Source: JABDGC01 sp964466595
GTDB lineage: Bacteria; Pseudomonadota; Gammaproteobacteria; DSM-16500
Length of the DNA: 64,000 nt
Direction of reading: 5' to 3'
Assembly (NCBI GenBank): GCA_964466595.1
Contig: CAYXNR010000004.1
Coordinates: forward strand, 1 to 64,000
The number at the start of each line of letters is the position of its first letter. The first letter of the stretch is position 1. Below the pieces are notes generated by a model. That model was not told the origin of the DNA. It did not search any database and saw only the letters and a program-made list of their open reading frames with translations. Shown here one piece after another: positions 51,530 to 59,652 of the stretch. Both the position numbers and the translations under genes were made by a program.

Positions 51530-52342
51530 CTACCTTCCTTTAGTAGGATTTTTAGGACTTTTTTGCTCGAGTGATTCTGCATCCTGGTCATGCTTAAGAA
51601 GCTTTTTGGCCTCGTTTTTATGTTGACCCAGGAAAGCGTGAAAGTTTTTGCTAGCTTTTTCAGCGCCTAATCCTTTTCTCCCACTTTGCCGTTCTTCAAG
51701 AGAAGCAAGCGGGTTATGTGTGCCGTGTTTTAATTTATTAATGATCGTCATAATGACGAGAGGAAGGGTTCCTACTATTGACACGGCAAACAGGGTAGTA
51801 AGAAATTTATCCCGGGTGATAGGATTAAATTTGGTCTTATGTTTGTTTTGTTCTAACTCTTGAGCAGCTTTACTTATGCTGTTAACAACGGCCTTAAGCT
51901 TTTCTTGTGGATCTTCATCTTTTTTAAATGGTTGTAACACCTGCGTGTATGCTTTGAGTTCTAAAAAAATGCTTTGTAATTCAACAGAAGTCATTAAATC
52001 ACTTACTTTATTTTTTGGATTAAAAAGAGGATCAATTTTTTTATTTGGATTCGTAAGAAGAGTTCCTCTACTGGGAGTTTTAACCTGGACCTCGAAAGCT
52101 CTAATGAGAGCAGATAATGGTGCTATTATATTATCTTGATTTATAGCGGCGATATTATTGGCGATGTTCTCATTGAGGGCTAATTTATTTATAGCTATGG
52201 TTTTTTTTAGTTTATCAATGAGATCTCCTACCCTAGCAAAGGCTGCTTTATGAATGTCATTTAAAATATTTTCTGGGTATTGTAAAATGTATTGTAAAAT
52301 CTCTTCTGGGTTTTGTTCCTTTGACTCTTCATCCCCACGCAT
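51530..52342 (-). CDS. Unrecognised 270-residue protein with one membrane segment
   Basis: I do not recognise this protein. It is hydrophilic and helical except for one segment near residues 185-207 (LTTLFAVSIVGTLPLVIMTI). A basic C-terminal tail follows (ASKNFHAFLGQHKNEAKKLL and onward). I use ATG 52342 with GGGGTG about 8 bases upstream; the open frame reaches a TTG at 52366. First gene of a two-gene operon with 50133-51524. AT-rich DNA and a repeat cluster lie upstream, so this pair sits at the edge of an accessory patch. Confidence 0.75.
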   Translation of the reverse strand: MRGDEESKEQNPEEILQYILQYPENILNDIHKAAFARVGDLIDKLKKTIAINKLALNENIANNIAAINQDNIIAPLSALIRAFEVQVKTPSRGTLLTNPNKKIDPLFNPKNKVSDLMTSVELQSIFLELKAYTQVLQPFKKDEDPQEKLKAVVNSISKAAQELEQNKHKTKFNPITRDKFLTTLFAVSIVGTLPLVIMTIINKLKHGTHNPLASLEERQSGRKGLGAEKASKNFHAFLGQHKNEAKKLLKHDQDAESLEQKSPKNPTKGR

Positions 52343-52480
52343 AATGGTACACCCCGCGATTATCAATCATGTATGTTTATTATAACAAATAGCGGATATT
52401 TTTAATTTTATTAAATGTAATCAAATACTTGTACTTGAAAACAAAAAAGTAAATATGTGGTTAACCCCTTACCTTACTCT

Positions 52481-52628
52481 GTCATGCCAGCACGCTTTTA
52501 GCTGGCAATCCAGGCTTTTAAAAGCCCTGGATTCCGGCTTAAAGCATGCCGGAATGACAAACCTAAGGCAGCCGGAATGACAAACCTAAGGCAGCTGGAA
52601 TGACAAACCTAAGGCAGCTGGAATGACA
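52481..52628. repeat. Inverted element with 23-base tandem array
   Basis: gtcatgccagcacgc at 52481 and gcatgccggaatgac ending at 52558 are the ends of an imperfect palindrome whose centre is aggcttttaaaagccc. From 52551, three complete 23-base units (ggaatgacaaacctaaggcag plus two bases) and a partial fourth follow without spacers. This fills most of the 374-base gap between the effector-like operon and the HPr gene; I see no gene there. Confidence 0.85.
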
Positions 52629-52716
52629 ATTTCGTTAACCGAATACTTACCAAAAAAATGACCGCTTTTTGAATCAAAATGGCTTATGATTCTTTAGCCG
52701 ACAGGAGGCAGGACCA

Positions 52717-52986
52717 CTATTCCTTCTCCCCAAACTTTCCACGAATCAACTGAACAACCGCCTTAGCAGCCAGTTCTTCATCTAGCCCAGAAATGACAAG
52801 GTCGCAAGAGGTATTTTTAGAGGCCCCGATTAAGATAAGGGCCATGATGCTTTTGCAATCTGCTTTTTTTTTATGAACACTCAGCTCAATTTTGCTATGA
52901 AATTTCTTAGCAAGGGTGACAAGCTTAGCCGCAGCCCGAGTATGCAGGCCGTATTTGTTTCGAATAGTGATTTTTTTGCGTATCAT
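52717..52986 (-). CDS. ptsO: HPr-family phosphocarrier (NPr-like)
   Basis: The 89-residue protein is an HPr homologue. The phospho-accepting His15 lies in YGLHTRAAAKLV, and CKSIMALILIGAS holds the Ser46-equivalent. Its place directly after lptB corresponds to the end of the gammaproteobacterial lptB-rpoN-hpf-ptsN-rapZ-npr cluster, hence NPr of the nitrogen phosphotransferase system. rpoN, hpf and ptsN are missing between them. Its start overlaps the lptB stop by 4 bases. Whether an EI-Ntr partner exists elsewhere cannot be seen. Confidence 0.88.
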   Translation of the reverse strand: MIRKKITIRNKYGLHTRAAAKLVTLAKKFHSKIELSVHKKKADCKSIMALILIGASKNTSCDLVISGLDEELAAKAVVQLIRGKFGEKE

Positions 52987-53708
52987 AGGTTAAATTCATC
53001 ACCCAAATAAACAGCGCGTACCTGTTTATTCTTTAAAATAGCCTGCGGTGTGCCTTCGCAAAGAATTTTTCCCTCATTGACGATATAAGCGCGTTCGCAG
53101 ATTTCCAAGGTTTCCCGGACATTATGATCGGTAATGAGTACGCCAATACCACGATTTTTGAGATGGGTAATAATGCGTTTTACACCGACAACTGAAATGG
53201 GATCGATGCCGGCAAAAGGCTCATCTAATAAAATAAACTGGGGCTCGCTTGCTAAAGCACGTGCGATTTCAACACGACGTCTTTCCCCACCAGACAGACT
53301 GATGCCAAGATGTTCACGCAGATGCTCAATATGAAACTCTTTCAACAATTGTTCTAAAAGTGCATTTCTCTGAAGCTTCGGCAAATCCTTACGAATTTCG
53401 AGAATAGCCATAATGTTGTCAGCTACGCTCAATTTGCGGAAAACAGAAGGTTCCTGCGGTAAATAGCTCAAGCCTAGTTGTGCTCGAACATGAATAGGAA
53501 GCGTAGTAATCGGCGTATCGTTAATTGAAATTGTTCCGGCATCGCAGGGAATGAGACCGACGATCATATAAAAGGAGGTGGTTTTACCTGCGCCATTCGG
53601 ACCCAAGAGGCCGACAATTTCACCTTGCTTGACTTGAAGAGAAACCTCATGGACAACCTGGCGGGTTTTGAACTTTTTACTAATTTTATGAGCTTCTAGT
53701 TTTTTCAT
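52983..53708 (-). CDS. lptB: LPS export ABC transporter ATP-binding protein
   Basis: LptB powers LPS extraction from the inner membrane with LptF and LptG. The 241-residue ATPase has Walker A GPNGAGKTT, the Q-loop LPQEPS, signature LSGGERRR, Walker B FILLDEPFAGID and the switch His in LITDHNV. Length is exactly that of the Escherichia coli protein. It follows lptA after 9 bases and is coupled to the HPr gene. lptF and lptG are outside the window. Confidence 0.96.
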   Translation of the reverse strand: MKKLEAHKISKKFKTRQVVHEVSLQVKQGEIVGLLGPNGAGKTTSFYMIVGLIPCDAGTISINDTPITTLPIHVRAQLGLSYLPQEPSVFRKLSVADNIMAILEIRKDLPKLQRNALLEQLLKEFHIEHLREHLGISLSGGERRRVEIARALASEPQFILLDEPFAGIDPISVVGVKRIITHLKNRGIGVLITDHNVRETLEICERAYIVNEGKILCEGTPQAILKNKQVRAVYLGDEFNL

Positions 53709-53717
53709 ATTGTCGGC

Positions 53718-54227
53718 TTAGATAGTTTGCTTGAGGGAGCCTGCTTCAATCACAAAAGTGGCTCGGCTATTTTTTGTGGGTGGTACAGTTATGGTTTGTG
53801 ATTTAATATTATAAACTATAATTTGACCTTGAAAACGATTTTCGCCCTGGGTCACCCTGACCTCACCTTCTAGCACCAAATGCGATTCAAGCGGATAAAA
53901 CCGCATGAGTTTTGCATGGGCATGAAGCATTTTTTCCCCTTTTTTAGGGAAAGTCCAATAATGTGCTGGTTGTTGTATCCCGAAGACAAGCGCCTCCTGG
54001 ATTTTATTGTGTGCATTTCTTTTGGTAATCACGCGGTCTGCTTCCAGATGGGTTGTGCCTTGGTCTATTTTAACCGCACCTTCAAAGCAGGTTTCTCTCG
54101 TTTTATAATTATATTGTGAACTATCTGCTGCGATATACATCAGAGCCTGTTGATCGCTTGCTAAGGCTGATAGATGAGAAGGCAAGAGTAGGGGAAGGAA
54201 GAGCAGCCAACTTTTAGTTTTGAACAC
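53718..54227 (-). CDS. lptA: LPS transport periplasmic protein
   Basis: LptA forms the periplasmic bridge that carries LPS from LptC to LptD. From a GTG at 54227, with GAGGAG 6 bases upstream, the protein is 169 residues. It begins with a signal peptide (FKTKSWLLFLPLLLPSHLSA, cleavage near ALA) and continues as the OstA-like beta-jellyroll (IAADSSQYNYKTRETCFEGAV). The open frame to 54284 lies within lptC and lacks a signal. It overlaps the end of lptC by 14 bases. Confidence 0.9.
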   Translation of the reverse strand: MFKTKSWLLFLPLLLPSHLSALASDQQALMYIAADSSQYNYKTRETCFEGAVKIDQGTTHLEADRVITKRNAHNKIQEALVFGIQQPAHYWTFPKKGEKMLHAHAKLMRFYPLESHLVLEGEVRVTQGENRFQGQIIVYNIKSQTITVPPTKNSRATFVIEAGSLKQTI

Positions 54228-54798
54228 TGTATTCTCCTCGGGTTTGCGAGAGTAATTTAACAGCGCCTGAAGCAAGATCAGCATTCATGCCAATAGCATG
54301 AATTTTAGTATTTGGTTGCATAATAGTGACAGGGTCAGCCGTTTCAGCGAATTGCTTGTCGGGATAAACCCGCAGTGTCGGTGTTAAGAGCGTCGTTTTT
54401 TCATCTTGTTCATCTTCGGGATGATGAATAACCACATTCTCCCAGAGCAAAATTTGGTGGATGCCTTCTAAGGCTCTAGCATGATCTGCAGAGAGTTGCC
54501 AAGGTTTGGTGGCCTTGGGTTGGCGGGCATTGCGATAAAGGGTTAAGAGGGGTTTGCTGATCTCTGTGCTGTCATTTTCTAGATAATGTATCATTTTGGG
54601 AGAGACGATTTTGAGAGAGGGTTTGCCTTGTTTATCAATGATGGTAGCGACGATTTCTTCCATAAAGGCATCTGGTTTTCCAAGATCAGCCGCTGTGGAA
54701 GAAGATTTTTTATAATAAATAATAAAGATCGACCAAGCGCTTAAAAAAAGAGCCGTAAGGAGTAGAAAAAAAAATGATAGATTTCTTGTAGCTAGCAT
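54214..54798 (-). CDS. lptC: LPS export system protein LptC
   Basis: LptC is the bitopic inner-membrane protein that passes LPS to LptA. The protein, 194 residues from ATG 54798, has one N-terminal membrane helix (LSFFFLLLTALFLSAWSIFI) and a periplasmic OstA-like domain (LLTPTLRVYPDKQFAETADPV). The longer frame starts at a TTG inside kdsC. The ribosome site is weak, perhaps because of coupling to kdsC 13 bases upstream. Confidence 0.88.
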   Translation of the reverse strand: MLATRNLSFFFLLLTALFLSAWSIFIIYYKKSSSTAADLGKPDAFMEEIVATIIDKQGKPSLKIVSPKMIHYLENDSTEISKPLLTLYRNARQPKATKPWQLSADHARALEGIHQILLWENVVIHHPEDEQDEKTTLLTPTLRVYPDKQFAETADPVTIMQPNTKIHAIGMNADLASGAVKLLSQTRGEYSVQN

Positions 54799-54811
54799 TT
54801 CGAGTTCAGCG

Positions 54812-55336
54812 TTATTGTAAATAAGCCTCAATTATATCAGAATAAGTCCCCTGGGCCTGCATAATAAATTCACAAATCTCGCGTACTGCGCCAAGCCCTC
54901 CACTCGCTTTTGAAACATAGGCTGCTTTTTGCTGTAAGAGAGAAGGGGCATTGGCAACGGTCATGCCTAAACCAACTCGGCGAATCAGCGGTAGATCGGG
55001 TAAATCATCTCCCACATAGGCGATTTCCTGATCTTGTAAGCTTAATTTTTGTTTTAAGTCCTGATAGGGAGTTAATTTATTTTCATAACCGGCATAAATA
55101 TGCTGAATACCTAAATCTTGAGCGCGTCTTTGAATAATAGCTGATTTGCAGGTTGTAATAATGCCAACCAGTACGCCTGATTTTTGAAGCAGTTTGATCC
55201 CGAGGCCATCGTGCACATAAAAGGATTTATAGTGGATGTCTTTTTTGGTGTAAACCAGATTGCCTGTTGTTAGCACGCCATCTACATCGAGAATCAATAA
55301 GCGAATTTGTTTTGCTTTTTCAATTAAGTGTTCCAC
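54812..55336 (-). CDS. kdsC: 3-deoxy-D-manno-octulosonate 8-phosphate phosphatase
   Basis: KdsC removes phosphate from Kdo-8-phosphate during LPS inner-core precursor synthesis. The 174-residue HAD-superfamily protein has the nucleophile motif LDVDGVLT, motif II ITTCKS (Thr), a conserved Lys in YENKLTPY and the acidic motif YVGDDLPDL. The small cap-less C1 form acts as a tetramer. It lies 1 base from kdsD and upstream of lptC, the standard order. Confidence 0.95.
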   Translation of the reverse strand: MEHLIEKAKQIRLLILDVDGVLTTGNLVYTKKDIHYKSFYVHDGLGIKLLQKSGVLVGIITTCKSAIIQRRAQDLGIQHIYAGYENKLTPYQDLKQKLSLQDQEIAYVGDDLPDLPLIRRVGLGMTVANAPSLLQQKAAYVSKASGGLGAVREICEFIMQAQGTYSDIIEAYLQ

Positions 55337-55337
55337 T

Positions 55338-56333
55338 TTAAATGACTCCTGCTCTTAAAATGTTATGCATATGAACGATACCAATAGGCTGATGAGCTGA
55401 ATTGGTCACAATCAGGGCAGTGATCTTGTAGGTTTCCATGATATGCACGGCCTCAGCAGCAAGCAATTGAGGTGGGATAACCTTAGGATTGTTGGTCATG
55501 ACCTGGCTAATCAGTGTTTTATGCAGATCTGCATTTTTATCAAAGGCACGCCGAACATCACCGTCAGTGAAGATTCCTACTAACTTACCCTGCTGATTTA
55601 CAACAGTGGTCATGCCTAATTTTTTTTCTGTCATTTCAACCAAAGCACTTTTAAGGAAGGCATCCTCTGAAACCATGGGAATGGCTTCGCCCTGATGCAT
55701 GATTTCTTCTACCCGTAAGAGTCGCCTGCCCAAGGTGCCACCGGGATGAGAAAGAGCAAAATCATTTTTAGTAAATCCTCGTTTTTCGAGGAGGGCAATG
55801 GCTAAGGCATCTCCCATGACTAAAGCAACAGCAGTGCTTGTTGTGGGAGCAAGGTTGAGGGGACAGGCTTCTTTTTCGATGCTCACGTCTAAGTTCACCT
55901 CAGCCATTTGAGCAAGCGTTGAATTGCTTTTTCCCGTAATGGCGAGAAGAGGAATGCCGAGGCGCTTAAAAAAAGGAAGGAGGGAAATAATTTCTTCGGT
56001 TTCACCAGATTTAGAAATCACCAGAACCATATCTGTTTTGGTGATCATACCCATATCGCCATGGCGCGCTTCAGCCGGATGTACAAAAAAAGCTGGACTG
56101 CCGGTACTGGCGAGGGTGGCTGCAATTTTCCGGGCAATGTGTCCGGATTTACCCATTCCCATAACGGCAATGCGTCCCTTACAGGCGAGTAAATATTGAC
56201 AGGCTTTTACAAAATGATGATCAATTTTTTTTGCGAGATCTTGAATAGCAAGAGCTGTAGTGTTTACTACAGCTTGGCCTAATTCACAAACACTGGTAGA
56301 AAGGTATTCTAGATTTTGTTCGCTTTCTTGCAT
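55338..56333 (-). CDS. kdsD: Arabinose-5-phosphate isomerase
   Basis: KdsD converts ribulose-5-phosphate to arabinose-5-phosphate, the first step to Kdo. The 331-residue protein has an N-terminal SIS domain (about residues 45-180: VMGMGKSGHIARKIAATLAS, ISKSGETEE, LNLAPTTSTA) and two CBS domains (about 210-325). Length is standard. It heads the leftward kdsD-kdsC-lptC-lptA-lptB-HPr operon and is divergent from mlaF across 80 bases that should hold both promoters. No clear ribosome site is seen. Confidence 0.95.
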   Translation of the reverse strand: MQESEQNLEYLSTSVCELGQAVVNTTALAIQDLAKKIDHHFVKACQYLLACKGRIAVMGMGKSGHIARKIAATLASTGSPAFFVHPAEARHGDMGMITKTDMVLVISKSGETEEIISLLPFFKRLGIPLLAITGKSNSTLAQMAEVNLDVSIEKEACPLNLAPTTSTAVALVMGDALAIALLEKRGFTKNDFALSHPGGTLGRRLLRVEEIMHQGEAIPMVSEDAFLKSALVEMTEKKLGMTTVVNQQGKLVGIFTDGDVRRAFDKNADLHKTLISQVMTNNPKVIPPQLLAAEAVHIMETYKITALIVTNSAHQPIGIVHMHNILRAGVI

Positions 56334-56413
56334 GGCAGTCTGTTGTTTTATTAATAAAATTCCCTTATCTTAACGTTATGACACTCTTGTCACAAGCTGG
56401 ATTTTAGGGCCTT

Positions 56414-57214
56414 ATGACTAAGCTAGTTGAAATCCATGACTTATCCTTTTATTACAATCGTAATAAAGTTGTATTTAAAGGGGTAAATATCGAGCTTCCT
56501 CGAGGAAAAATCACCACCATCATGGGTCCAAGCGGTAGTGGAAAAACCACCTTATTACGCTTGATAAGCGGTCAAAGTCAAGCGCAGCAAGGACAGGTGC
56601 TGGTCGATGGTCAAGAAGTGAGCTCTCTTTCACGAGCTAAACTCCATCATTTACGTAAAAAAATGGGGCTGTTGTTTCAAAATGGTGGGCTTTTTACTCA
56701 TCTTTCTGTTTTTGAAAATGTTGCCTTTCCACTTCGAGAACATACCTTGCTACCAGAGTCGATGATCCGTACGCTCGTACTGATGAAATTAGAAATGGTT
56801 GGGCTGCGAGGAGCGCGAGCGCTCATGCCCAACGAATTATCTGGTGGTATGACCAGGCGAGTGGCTTTGGCGCGTGCGATTGCTCTAGATCCCGAGCTCA
56901 TTATGTATGATGAACCTCTGACAGGACAAGATCCTATTACGAAGGGTGTTTTAGTCAAGCTGATTCGCAGTTTGAATGCTAGCCTCGGTCTAACCTCGGT
57001 GATTGTCTCGCATGATGTGAGGGAGATGCTTAGCATTTCTGATTATGTGTATGTCATTTCGGGAGGGAAGGTTATTGGGCAAGGAAGTCCGGTTGCGATC
57101 AATGAAAATCCTTCACCTGAGGTAAAACAATTTATTGAAGGTTTTCCAGATGGGCCCGTGCCCTTTCATTATGCAGCCCTACCCTTGCAGGAGGATTTTA
57201 TCACTCATGTTTAG
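56414..57214 (+). CDS. mlaF: Phospholipid transport ATP-binding protein
   Basis: MlaF is the ATPase of the MlaFEDB complex, which moves phospholipids between the inner membrane and MlaC to keep the outer membrane asymmetric. The 266-residue protein has Walker A GPSGSGKTT (residues about 38-46), signature ELSGGMTRR, Walker B LIMYDEPLTGQD and SHDVREM. Its end overlaps mlaE by 8 bases. The full mlaFEDCB set is present here, but the ibaG-murA genes that usually follow are not. Confidence 0.95.
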   Translation: MTKLVEIHDLSFYYNRNKVVFKGVNIELPRGKITTIMGPSGSGKTTLLRLISGQSQAQQGQVLVDGQEVSSLSRAKLHHLRKKMGLLFQNGGLFTHLSVFENVAFPLREHTLLPESMIRTLVLMKLEMVGLRGARALMPNELSGGMTRRVALARAIALDPELIMYDEPLTGQDPITKGVLVKLIRSLNASLGLTSVIVSHDVREMLSISDYVYVISGGKVIGQGSPVAINENPSPEVKQFIEGFPDGPVPFHYAALPLQEDFITHV

Positions 57215-57989
57215 TTCTGTTCAGAGTTTAGGCCATGTGGGAATAGGACAGCTGCGCCAATTTGGTAAAGCAGGCTTGCTTTTATTTCATTCTATCTTTC
57301 GAAGACCCGAGCTCCGAAAAGGTTTTCCGCTGGTTATACAGCAAATTTATGCAGAGGGTTTTTTGTCGCTTTTAATTATCATCGTTTCCAGTCTCTTTAT
57401 TGGTATGGTACTTGCTTTACAAGGCTACCATACACTTTCAAAATTTGGTGCCGCGCAACAGCTCGGACCCTTGGTGGCGCTCAGTGTGACACGAGAATTA
57501 GGCCCGGTGGTTACAGCTATTCTGTTTGCAGGTCGCGCGGGTTCGGCAGTGACGGCGGAAATTGCTTTAATGAAAGCAACGGAACAGCTATCCAGTATGG
57601 AAATGATGGCCGTCGATCCCCTACGGCGGGTTATTGCACCGCGGTTTTGGGGCGGCTGCCTTTCCAATCCACTGTTAACCATGATTTTTAATGTCATTGC
57701 AGTTTATGGTGCTTATTTAGTCGGTGTACAGTGGCTGGGTTTGGAGGCCGGTGTGTTTTGGTCTAATATGCAAGCTGCTGTTGAGTTTCGAACAGATGTC
57801 CTAAATGGTCTCATCAAGAGTCTCGCCTTTGGTGCCGTTGTTGCCTGGATTGCAGTGCATCAAGGTTATCGAGCCGAACCGACCTCAGCTGGTATTGCTT
57901 CTGCGACCACCCGTACAGTTGTTCATTCTGCCCTAGCGGTTTTAGGCTTGGATTTTGTGTTAACAACGATGATGATAGGAGGTTGGTAA
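57207..57989 (+). CDS. mlaE: Phospholipid transport permease
   Basis: MlaE is the membrane permease of the Mla ABC transporter. From ATG 57207 the protein is 260 residues with about five membrane segments. It contains the family blocks ALQGYHTLSKFGA, LGPVVTAILFAGRAGSAVTAEIA and GYRAEPTSAGIA-type loops. The open frame reaches 57135 within mlaF; the chosen start has AGGAGG about 11 bases upstream and fits family length. Confidence 0.95.
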   Translation: MFSSVQSLGHVGIGQLRQFGKAGLLLFHSIFRRPELRKGFPLVIQQIYAEGFLSLLIIIVSSLFIGMVLALQGYHTLSKFGAAQQLGPLVALSVTRELGPVVTAILFAGRAGSAVTAEIALMKATEQLSSMEMMAVDPLRRVIAPRFWGGCLSNPLLTMIFNVIAVYGAYLVGVQWLGLEAGVFWSNMQAAVEFRTDVLNGLIKSLAFGAVVAWIAVHQGYRAEPTSAGIASATTRTVVHSALAVLGLDFVLTTMMIGGW

Positions 57990-57992
57990 ATC

Positions 57993-58520
57993 ATGAGATC
58001 TCAGCCTGTTATAGAAAGCTTTGTTGGTCTTTTTATTATTGCCGCCTTTGCAGCGCTCGCAATTCTTGCTTTTAAAGTCAGTGGCTTGACCTCCTTTTTT
58101 AAGGAAGAAGGTTATACCGTCCTCGCTTATTTTGATGATATCGGCGGTTTGAAGGTGAGGGCGCCTGTTAAAGTAGGCGGTGTCATTATTGGAGAGGTTG
58201 TGAATGTTAGTCTCGATCCTACTTCTTTTAAGGCCTTAGTAAAAATGTATATTCAGAAAAAATATAACGACCTGCCCAGTGATTCTTCGGCCAGTATTCT
58301 GACGGCGGGTTTATTAGGGGATAATTATATCGAATTAACCCCGATGTATAGTCAAGCTGTTTTAAAAGAGGGAAGCGTGATTGAATATACCCATCCTGCT
58401 ATGATCTTAGAAAGATTAATCGGACAATTTTTATTTAGGGTAGGCGGCGGGCAAGGCAGTGCTAAAACGGTAGCAGGTCAAGCTGCGATGACTAAGGGAG
58501 ATGAAAATGAAAAAAAATAA
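57993..58520 (+). CDS. mlaD: Phospholipid transport MCE protein
   Basis: MlaD is the hexameric periplasmic MCE ring of the Mla transporter. The 175-residue protein has one N-terminal membrane helix (VGLFIIAAFAALAILAFKV) and a single MCE domain at about residues 40-118 (VLAYFDDIGGLKVRAPVKVG and the TAGLLGDNYIEL block). It begins 3 bases after mlaE. Its end overlaps mlaC. Confidence 0.95.
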   Translation: MRSQPVIESFVGLFIIAAFAALAILAFKVSGLTSFFKEEGYTVLAYFDDIGGLKVRAPVKVGGVIIGEVVNVSLDPTSFKALVKMYIQKKYNDLPSDSSASILTAGLLGDNYIELTPMYSQAVLKEGSVIEYTHPAMILERLIGQFLFRVGGGQGSAKTVAGQAAMTKGDENEKK

Positions 58521-59142
58521 AATGCTAATGAGAGCCATTTTTTTCTTGTTGTTATTTTTAACAGGCACGACTCTTAGTTTTGCTGAAACCTCAGGCGGAG
58601 CGGTTGGTTTGCTTGAAGGGATTGCCAATCAAATGATTGCTGATCTACAGAAAAATCAAATCACGCTCAAATCGAATCGACAATATGTTTATTCTTTAGC
58701 GTATAAATTAGTGGTCCCTCATGTCGATGTTGATGAAATGTCGCGTCGTGTTCTTCCTCCCCAAGTCTGGTCGCAGGCGAATATGACTCAGCGCGCTGCT
58801 TTTAAACGCGAATTTATAAACTTATTAGTTCACACCTATGCTTCAGCGCTTGCTTCTTATACCGATCAAACCGTCAGATTTTTCCCCATCCGCGGCGGTG
58901 AGGCGGGCAAACGCACTGTTGAAGTGAGTAGTGAAATCACGAGTGAAAGTGGCGCACCGGCCGTCAATGTAAAATATCGTTTAATTCGTGAAGATGGTGG
59001 TTGGAAACTCTTTGACATGTCTGTGGAAGGCGTGAGTGTGATCGAAAGTTTCCGCTCACAGTTTGCCGATGCCTTAGCTCAAGGCGATATTGATGCTTTA
59101 ACTACTCGCCTTGCTAAGCATAATACTCGTCCAAGTGAATAA
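58507..59142 (+). CDS. mlaC: Phospholipid-binding periplasmic protein
   Basis: MlaC shuttles phospholipid between the outer-membrane MlaA complex and MlaFEDB. From ATG 58507, with GGGAG 6 bases upstream, it has 211 residues: a signal peptide (MLMRAIFFLLLFLTGTTLSFA) and the Ttg2/MlaC domain (VPHVDVDEMSRRVL, YASALASYTDQTV, VKYRLIREDGGWKLFDMSVEG). The ATG at 58501 touches the ribosome site and is less likely. It overlaps mlaD by 14 bases. Confidence 0.94.
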   Translation: MKKNKMLMRAIFFLLLFLTGTTLSFAETSGGAVGLLEGIANQMIADLQKNQITLKSNRQYVYSLAYKLVVPHVDVDEMSRRVLPPQVWSQANMTQRAAFKREFINLLVHTYASALASYTDQTVRFFPIRGGEAGKRTVEVSSEITSESGAPAVNVKYRLIREDGGWKLFDMSVEGVSVIESFRSQFADALAQGDIDALTTRLAKHNTRPSE

Positions 59143-59145
59143 GCC

Positions 59146-59436
59146 ATGTCAAATCAGCAAATCAGGGTAGAGCAAGATAGAATTTTAATTTCTGGCGAGC
59201 TCAGCTTTGTTACTGTTTACGCAGTCTTAGAGTCGAGTAAAAAATTATTTCCGCCACAAGGACCCTGGAACTGCGATCTTTCCCAAGTAAGCAACTGTGA
59301 CAGTGCTGGGGTTGCTCTTTTAGTCGAGTGGCTTCAGTTAGCGCAGCAAAAAAAGATAAAAATTCGTTTTTTACAACTGCCGCAGCAATTGCAAACCATC
59401 ATAGCGGCCACAGGTTTGAATCAGTTATTTGCTTAG
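59146..59436 (+). CDS. mlaB: STAS-domain protein of the Mla complex
   Basis: MlaB binds MlaF and is needed for transporter activity. The 96-residue protein is one STAS domain with NCDLSQVSNCDSAGVALLVEWLQLA, which contains the conserved Asp-Ser pair. It starts 3 bases after mlaC and ends the operon. After it, 216 bases without a recognisable gene lead into AT-richer DNA. Confidence 0.92.
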   Translation: MSNQQIRVEQDRILISGELSFVTVYAVLESSKKLFPPQGPWNCDLSQVSNCDSAGVALLVEWLQLAQQKKIKIRFLQLPQQLQTIIAATGLNQLFA

Positions 59437-59652
59437 TTTACATGCCATCCTCGCGGAAACACTTGCTTCCTGTGAAAGCGGTGATTAGAAGTAAGAGGTC
59501 AGGCTTAGGAATGAAAAAGAGCTGTCCTACTGGATATATGCAATTCGGAAGCGCACATCCAATCACAAAGCCCTGGTATATATAATCTGAGCATGGAGTT
59601 TTTAGAGAAAATTTTTACATTTAATTACTAATCAATAGCTATAAGGATTTTT

